A stretch of 9,812 nt of DNA, from the NCBI GenBank assembly GCA_900752625.1, contig CAADWC010000291.1, positions 1-9,812 on the forward strand, written 5' to 3'. The notes below the pieces were generated by a model. It was not told the DNA's origin, did not search any database, and worked only from the letters and a program-made list of their open reading frames with translations. Below, piece after piece: positions 6,377 through 9,812 of this stretch (its first letter is position 1; every line of letters starts with the position of its first letter). The DNA is from Oscillospiraceae bacterium. GTDB taxonomy: Bacteria; Bacillota; Clostridia; Oscillospirales; Ruminococcaceae. The position numbers and the translations under genes were made by a program.

Positions 6377-7006
6377 ATGGCGTTTTTTAACAAACTCGGA
6401 GAGAAGATCTCATCCGGAGCGTCGGCGGTTTCAGATTCTGCTAAGAGGATGGCTGAAACAAACAAGCTTAACGCAAGGATTAATTCTGCACTCGCAGAGG
6501 TTAATAAGAAGTATACTGAGATAGGAAGAGCTGTTAAGCTGCGTCTTATGGACGGAATAAACGATGACGAGATCGTAAGGCTTGCCGGCGAGATAGATAC
6601 TTTGCTTGCTGAAGTGTCTCAACTTAAAGAGCAGGTAAACACGCTTAAAGGAATTAAGAACTGCAGTAACTGCGGTGCGATGATCAATGCTGATGTTATG
6701 TTTTGTCCGTCGTGCGGATCAAAGCAGGAGGTTAAATCTCAGCCGGAACAGATTCCGTCTCCTGAAACAGCTGACAGCAATGCGGCAGGAATGCCTGAGG
6801 TCAGCCCGTCCGACAGCGTTCAGCCCGAAGCAATGCCTGAGGCAGCTCCGGCAAGCGCTGAGGCTGCGTCTGAACCCGAACAGGCTGCTGTTCAGCCGGT
6901 TATTGAGGAACAGCCTGCTACTGCTTTTGTTTTCTGCACCGAGTGCGGACATAAAGAGGCTTCAGGAACAAAATTCTGTTCCGAATGCGGAAATAAGCTT
7001 GATTGA
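6377..7006 (+). CDS. Coiled-coil protein with two zinc ribbons
   Basis: A 209-residue soluble protein with no signal peptide. Residues 1-30 are Ala/Ser-rich and likely helical, and 30-92 are charged and heptad-like (coiled coil). The first zinc ribbon has Cys96, 99, 110 and 113 (CSNCG...CPSCG), a linker of about 70 residues rich in Pro, Glu, Ala and Ser follows, and the second ribbon has Cys187, 190, 201 and 204 (CTECG...CSECG). Both ribbons have the same CX2C-X10-CX2C spacing, so one may be a copy of the other. Clostridia encode many such small helical-plus-zinc-ribbon proteins; their function is not established. The start is well supported by GGAGG (6364-6368), eight bases upstream. The gene follows the SpoIID-like gene by 30 bases without a terminator, so read-through is likely. 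Confidence 0.85.
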   Translation: MAFFNKLGEKISSGASAVSDSAKRMAETNKLNARINSALAEVNKKYTEIGRAVKLRLMDGINDDEIVRLAGEIDTLLAEVSQLKEQVNTLKGIKNCSNCGAMINADVMFCPSCGSKQEVKSQPEQIPSPETADSNAAGMPEVSPSDSVQPEAMPEAAPASAEAASEPEQAAVQPVIEEQPATAFVFCTECGHKEASGTKFCSECGNKLD

Positions 7007-7065
7007 CGATATACTTATAAATGTTGAAAAGCTTGCCGCTTTGATATTAGTGTTAAGTGCCGAAT

Positions 7066-7100
7066 GGGGATTTCTTCTATGCAGGAAATCCTCTATCTTT
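7066..7100 (+). terminator. Probable terminator between the zinc-ribbon gene and maf
   Basis: GGGGATTTCTT (7066-7076) pairs with AGGAAATCCTC (7083-7093), an 11-bp stem with two G-U pairs and a 6-base loop, followed by TATCTTT. It sits 60 bases after the zinc-ribbon stop and 30 bases before the maf start. The T-tract is imperfect, so it may only attenuate transcription into maf. Confidence 0.6.
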
Positions 7101-7122
7101 TAAATTGAAAGGACAATGCATA

Positions 7123-7710
7123 ATGCCGCTGAGAATACGAAAGCTGTTAAATGGTAAAAAAGTCATTCTAGCCTCTCAGTCGCCACGCAGGAAGGAACTT
7201 TTTAAACTTATATGCGAAGATTTTGAAGTTTGTCCGGCATTAGGCGAGGAAACTGTTCCGGACGGAGTTCAGCCGGAATACGCTGCGGAGGCTCTTGCTG
7301 TCGGAAAGTGCAGGGAGGTAGCTCAAAGACGTCATGGCGACGTTATAGTAGCCTGCGATACGGTGGTTCTGCTTGACGGAGAAATAATGGGAAAGCCCGG
7401 AGATACAGCCGATGCGGCACGGATGCTCGGTAAGCTTTCAGGCAGAACTCACAGGGTAATCAGCGGAACGGCTTTTATATGCGGCGGCAGGCTTCGCTCT
7501 TTTTCCGAGACGACCGAGGTCACGTTCCGTAATTTGACCGACGCTGATATCGCCGATTATATAGAAACGGGAGAACCCTTTGACAAGGCGGGCGCTTATG
7601 GGATACAAGGAACAGGTTCTCTGCTTGTGTCCGGGATAAGCGGAGATTATTTCAACGTTGTGGGGCTGCCGGTTTCAAAGCTTGCGGCGCTGCTTGAGCA
7701 GTTTGTCTGA
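7123..7710 (+). CDS. maf: Maf-family nucleoside triphosphate pyrophosphatase
   Basis: Maf proteins hydrolyse dTTP/UTP and modified nucleotides to the monophosphate and pyrophosphate; in Bacillus Maf is linked to septum arrest. The 195-residue length is normal. Signatures are LASQSPRRKELF at 16-27 (the SxSPRR phosphate-binding motif), CDTVV at 78-82 with the presumed catalytic base Asp79, GKPGD (90-94), GRTHRVISG (107-115), FDKAGAYGIQG (153-163) and GDYFNVVGLPV (174-184). The start is ATG 7123, nine bases after AAAGGA (7108-7113); an in-frame extension back to 7057 would run through the upstream hairpin and has no ribosome site. Its 3' end converges on the minus-strand DUF421 gene with a 36-base gap and no obvious terminator. 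Confidence 0.95.
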   Translation: MPLRIRKLLNGKKVILASQSPRRKELFKLICEDFEVCPALGEETVPDGVQPEYAAEALAVGKCREVAQRRHGDVIVACDTVVLLDGEIMGKPGDTADAARMLGKLSGRTHRVISGTAFICGGRLRSFSETTEVTFRNLTDADIADYIETGEPFDKAGAYGIQGTGSLLVSGISGDYFNVVGLPVSKLAALLEQFV

Positions 7711-7746
7711 TCAATATACCTGCTGCATTGCAACGTCTGTAAGGAG

Positions 7747-8457
7747 CTAGTCGAACAGATTTTTATCAACCTTGTGATCGCACTGCGGATATATGGTAAG
7801 CTTGTTGTTTCCGTCAACGGTAGCCAGAAAAATATCGGACGGCGACGAATAATTCTGCTTATGCATTTCGGCTGAAAGCCATTTCATATCGTTTCCGGTG
7901 TGTTTTAGATTGTCCTCCATTACAACGCCGTCCAGTATCACGTTTACGCACAGCTTTTCGTCCGGGGGATTTTGTCCCAGATCCTTCATGGTAACGGGAC
8001 TGTTTGCCTTTTTGGGGAGAAACGATATTTTTCCGTTGTTTTCAAGAATTGCGTAAGAAATTTGTGACAGATCAAAATAACCGGAATTTCTGGCGCGGGT
8101 AAGCAGGTCGCTTGTGTCAAGCTTTGCGGCTTTGATATTTTCCGGATAGATTTTTCCGTTTTCTATCAAGAGCAGAGGAGTGCCGGAGAAAAAGCGCCTC
8201 GCCTTGATTGATTTTATGGTAAGAATTGAAAGCAGGAAACCTGTTAGACCGTATAAAACCATTGCGATAACTGCGGTTATCATTTCTTTCCCGGTGTCTG
8301 AAACCGCCAGCTCGGACGCTATGGAGCCTATAGTTATTCCGTTGATGTAATCAAATAGATTAAGTTCGCTTATCTGCTTGTTTCCGAGAAGCTTTGACAG
8401 CAGAAACATTATGATTATTGAAGCTGCTGTGGCAAGAACTGCTTTCAGTATAAACAA
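7747..8457 (-). CDS. DUF421 / YetF-family membrane protein
   Basis: A 236-residue protein of the YetF-like (DUF421) family. The N-terminal part holds three hydrophobic segments, at about 2-23, 38-53 and 58-82, with the family-typical stretch LGNKQISELNLFDYINGIT (24-42) between the first two. A basic turn (SIKARRFF) leads to the soluble domain, about residues 92-236, with TPLLLIENGKIY, the DLLTRARNSGYFDLSQI region and ILENNGKISFLPKK, all typical. In Bacillus, relatives such as YetF are found in sporulating cells or under envelope stress; the biochemical role is unknown. The start is TTG at 8457: on the minus strand GGAAG precedes it by eight bases, and no closer ATG exists. It is transcribed divergently from the small gene at 8586. 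Confidence 0.9.
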   Translation of the reverse strand: MFILKAVLATAASIIIMFLLSKLLGNKQISELNLFDYINGITIGSIASELAVSDTGKEMITAVIAMVLYGLTGFLLSILTIKSIKARRFFSGTPLLLIENGKIYPENIKAAKLDTSDLLTRARNSGYFDLSQISYAILENNGKISFLPKKANSPVTMKDLGQNPPDEKLCVNVILDGVVMEDNLKHTGNDMKWLSAEMHKQNYSSPSDIFLATVDGNNKLTIYPQCDHKVDKNLFD

Positions 8458-8539
8458 AATGGTTACTTCCTTTCAAAAATAGTTCTTTGAGTATTATGCT
8501 CTTCGTACCCGTGTTTATTCACTTATGAGCCGGGACATA

Positions 8540-8569
8540 CATATAATAACTTTAGGAAATTATTATATG
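8540..8569. promoter_or_regulatory. 10-bp dyad with mirror TATAAT boxes in the divergent promoter region
   Basis: CATATAATAA (8540-8549) and TTATTATATG (8560-8569) are a perfect inverted repeat around a 10-base centre, in the 128-base gap between the DUF421 gene and the small gene. Each arm contains TATAAT, one for each direction. For the plus strand a weak -35 (TTCACT, 8518-8523) lies 18 bases upstream. It may be two overlapping divergent promoters, an operator, or both. The -35 for the minus direction is poor. Confidence 0.4.
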
Positions 8570-8585
8570 AAACGGACTGATTATA

Positions 8586-8783
8586 TTGAACAACTGTTAT
8601 GGACAGAAGCTGAATCTGCTTGCCGTATCGATTGCAAACGCATTATCGGGGGGGTTAAGCGATGATGAAATAAATCTGCTTTCCGGACTTCTGCAAGTGG
8701 TCGGTGAAGCGCTTGCGATTATACCTGCAACAAAAGCCCTGTGCAGCAAATCTGCTCAGGATAGCGGAGTGATCCTGAAATAA
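8586..8783 (+). CDS. Small conserved-looking helical protein, unknown function
   Basis: A 65-residue protein with no signal peptide, predicted almost wholly helical: a Leu/Ala-rich first helix (KLNLLAVSIANALS), a GLSDDEINLL turn-helix, then LLQVVGEALAII. The SDDE-x-x-LL pattern resembles short Clostridia proteins that I recall being grouped as DUF6774; this is from memory and unverified. The start is TTG 8586 with only a weak site (CGGA, nine bases before), and no in-frame ATG is available, so translation may be poor. A run of seven G (8648-8654) lies in the coding sequence; the frame stays open with that count. It is divergent from the DUF421 gene and 134 bases before the next small gene. 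Confidence 0.6.
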   Translation: MNNCYGQKLNLLAVSIANALSGGLSDDEINLLSGLLQVVGEALAIIPATKALCSKSAQDSGVILK

Positions 8784-8825
8784 AAATCAATGCCAGAGCG
8801 TATTCGCGTAAAGCAAATATTGAGT

Positions 8826-8848
8826 ATATAAATCTGCCGTCTTTATAT
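8826..8848. repeat. 7-bp inverted repeat ATATAAA/TTTATAT
   Basis: ATATAAA (8826-8832) and TTTATAT (8842-8848) are perfect complements around TCTGCCGTC, in the gap between the two small genes. It could be a weak hairpin ending the 8586 gene or part of the promoter for the next gene; the left arm contains a TATAAA box. No T-run follows. Confidence 0.3.
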
Positions 8849-8885
8849 GTTTATCGGCGTGGATCGTTTTGAATAAAAATATTAC

Positions 8886-8917
8886 GGAGGAGCGCATTTT
8901 TCGGCGCGTAAAGTATT
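8886..8917 (+). promoter_or_regulatory. Displaced ribosome site with a looped-out hairpin
   Basis: A strong GGAGG (8886-8890) lies 27 bases before ATG 8918, too far for normal initiation. Between them GCGC (8892-8895) can pair with GCGC (8904-8907); folding this out would bring the effective spacing to about 11 bases. No in-frame start lies closer (frame +2 meets TAA at 8909). The alternative is initiation from a weak AAAG at 8910-8913. Confidence 0.45.
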
Positions 8918-9229
8918 ATGGGACTTTTCAAAAGAAAAAAAGATGAAACCTCTCTTAAGGATTTAAGCAGGCTTCACGGGAAAAGGCTTTCCTATGCTGT
9001 GGAAAGAAACGGAGGTCAAGAGCTTGTCCTTGGCAGAAAGGGAGGTATTTCTGTTACGGAAGATGAAATAATCGTGGTATGCGATGGTCACGAAGTGTTC
9101 AGATGCATTACCAAAGGAGCGGTCGCCGCCGAACTTATGAGCCATAACGGCGTAGATATAAAAGGCACAGACGCTCTTACCAGAGAAAAACGTCATATTA
9201 TTGCGTATTATTCAAATCTAAGACAGTAA
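8918..9229 (+). CDS. Small unknown protein, 103 residues
   Basis: A soluble protein with a basic start (MGLFKRKKDE), then a region that reads as alternating beta strands (LSYAVERNGGQELVLGRKGGISV, EDEIIVVCDGHEVFRC; Cys residues near 70 and 78) and a final mixed segment ending AYYSNLR. There is no signal peptide, membrane helix or catalytic motif that I recognise. Similar short proteins with an ERNG...VCDGHEVFRC core seem to occur in Oscillospiraceae genomes, from memory only. The codon use resembles its neighbours, so transfer is not suggested. Translation start is unusual (see the displaced ribosome site). A strong terminator 21 bases after the stop ends the unit. Confidence 0.75.
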   Translation: MGLFKRKKDETSLKDLSRLHGKRLSYAVERNGGQELVLGRKGGISVTEDEIIVVCDGHEVFRCITKGAVAAELMSHNGVDIKGTDALTREKRHIIAYYSNLRQ

Positions 9230-9250
9230 TTTATGAATATTATGTTACTT

Positions 9251-9287
9251 AAAGTCATGCTTATTTATATGCAAGCATGACTTTTTT
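9251..9287 (+). terminator. Intrinsic terminator after the small gene at 8918
   Basis: AAAGTCATGCTT (9251-9262) pairs perfectly with AAGCATGACTTT (9273-9284) around a 10-base loop, and the 3' arm runs into six T in a row (to 9287). It is a textbook rho-independent terminator and isolates the small genes from hup. Confidence 0.92.
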
Positions 9288-9480
9288 ATTATGCTAAACG
9301 GGGTATTTATACTGTAAAAACGGGGAAATATACTTTTGTCTGTTCGCGTGCGGGAAACTTTTTTGGAAAAAGAGCTATAGATATTCTGTGAATAAATACA
9401 AAAGTATGCTTGATATCATTACTGCTTTTTATGTATTTCTACAAAGATTATGAAAACGAAAAGAAAATGCTCTGTAAAAT
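9288..9480. other. Non-coding stretch before hup, with a distant inverted repeat
   Basis: No open frame of note on either strand. ATACTTTTGT (9330-9339) has an exact inverted copy, ACAAAAGTAT (9398-9407), 58 bases further on. AACGGGG occurs twice near 9298 and 9319. The A-rich segment just before the hup -35 (about 9449-9480) could act as an UP element. Confidence 0.5.
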
Positions 9481-9509
9481 TTGACAAGGAGCGTAAAATA
9501 GGCTATAAT
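9481..9509 (+). promoter_or_regulatory. Consensus sigma-A promoter of hup
   Basis: TTGACA (9481-9486) and TATAAT (9504-9509) match the consensus at all twelve positions and are separated by the ideal 17 bases. Transcription should start near 9516, giving a leader of about 28 bases that contains GGAGG (9531-9535). Such a strong promoter fits an abundant protein like HU. Confidence 0.93.
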
Positions 9510-9543
9510 ACAAGCAGAAAATTAATTTACGGAGGTTTTTATT

Positions 9544-9812
9544 ATGACAAAATCAGAACTCGTTTCAGCAATTGCCGAAAAGGGCGGCTATACAAAGAAA
9601 GATGCTGAAAAGGCTCTTTCAGCTGTTGTTGATACAATTTCCGAAACTCTTGCAAAGGGCGAAAAGGTGTCGATCGTAGGCTTCGGTACCTTTGAGGTTC
9701 GCGACAGAGCGGCTAAAGAGTCGATCAATCCTGCTACTAAGCAGCCTGTACATTGCCCTGCAAAGAAAGTTCCCGCATTCAAGGCAGGTAAGGCTCTTAA
9801 AAAAGCTGCTGA
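9544..9812 (+). CDS. hup: DNA-binding protein HU (partial, cut by the window end)
   Basis: HU is a dimeric nucleoid protein that bends DNA without strong sequence preference. From ATG 9544, eight bases after GGAGG (9531-9535), 89 codons are visible with no stop. The opening MTKSELVSAIAEKGGYTKKD, the GFGTFEVRDRAA segment (46-57) and the NP of the DNA-inserting arm (Asn62-Pro63) mark the family, as does the ending VPAFKAGKALKKA. HU usually ends one to three residues after this point, so almost the whole protein is present. The arm (SINPATKQPVHCPA) departs from the common GRNPxTGE form and has a Cys at residue 71. Its own promoter and the preceding terminator make it a separate transcription unit. 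Confidence 0.95.
   Translation, partial: MTKSELVSAIAEKGGYTKKDAEKALSAVVDTISETLAKGEKVSIVGFGTFEVRDRAAKESINPATKQPVHCPAKKVPAFKAGKALKKAA

Noticed and set aside
6687..7103. 138-residue open frame overlapping the zinc-ribbon gene
   Set aside because: It is Leu/Arg-rich out-of-frame reading of the linker; the zinc-ribbon frame has the ribosome site and the Cys pattern.
9588..9782. Minus-strand open frame inside hup
   Set aside because: It is a shadow of the HU coding sequence, which has a consensus promoter, ribosome site and family motifs.

Overview
The window looks like ordinary chromosome from a moderately AT-rich Gram-positive anaerobe of the Clostridia, most likely the Oscillospiraceae/Ruminococcaceae (Ruminococcus-like). 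The basis is purple-GGAGG ribosome sites of the form ACGGAGGTTTT, a class B sortase, a ThiI without a rhodanese domain, Thr-rich exported wall hydrolases and clostridial small zinc-ribbon proteins. The genus is an inference from protein style, not from a search. No rRNA, tRNA, CRISPR array, transposase or phage gene was seen.

Layout, left to right. Positions 1-1215 hold the possible last codons of an upstream gene and thiI (tRNA 4-thiouridine/thiamine sulfur transfer). A 547-base non-coding stretch (1216-1762) with several inverted repeats follows. Then come a stand-alone pncC/cinA C-terminal domain gene and, nine bases later, a class B sortase gene. Next are two exported peptidoglycan-active proteins: a SleB-type hydrolase with an SH3 domain and Thr-rich linkers, ended by a strong terminator, and a SpoIID-type lytic transglycosylase with a Ser/Asp-rich tail. 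They are followed by a coiled-coil protein with two zinc ribbons and a maf nucleotide pyrophosphatase gene. A DUF421/YetF membrane protein gene lies on the minus strand. After it are two small unknown genes on the plus strand, a terminator, and the HU gene (hup) behind a consensus sigma-A promoter; hup is cut by the window edge within a residue or two of its expected end.

The sortase, SleB-like and SpoIID-like genes form an envelope-remodelling block (3.9 kb). The two hydrolases share an N-terminal KAG[I/V][D/E]EY[D/E] motif just after the signal segment, although their catalytic domains are unrelated. That shared tag is the least explained signal in the window. The other genes (thiI, pncC, maf, hup) are housekeeping. 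Several annotated-looking starts should be moved inward on ribosome-site evidence (thiI, pncC, srtB, spoIID, maf).

I found no clear new multi-gene system. The most interesting items are the shared motif, the displaced ribosome site with a hairpin before the gene at 8918, and the inverted-repeat-rich gap at 1216-1762.
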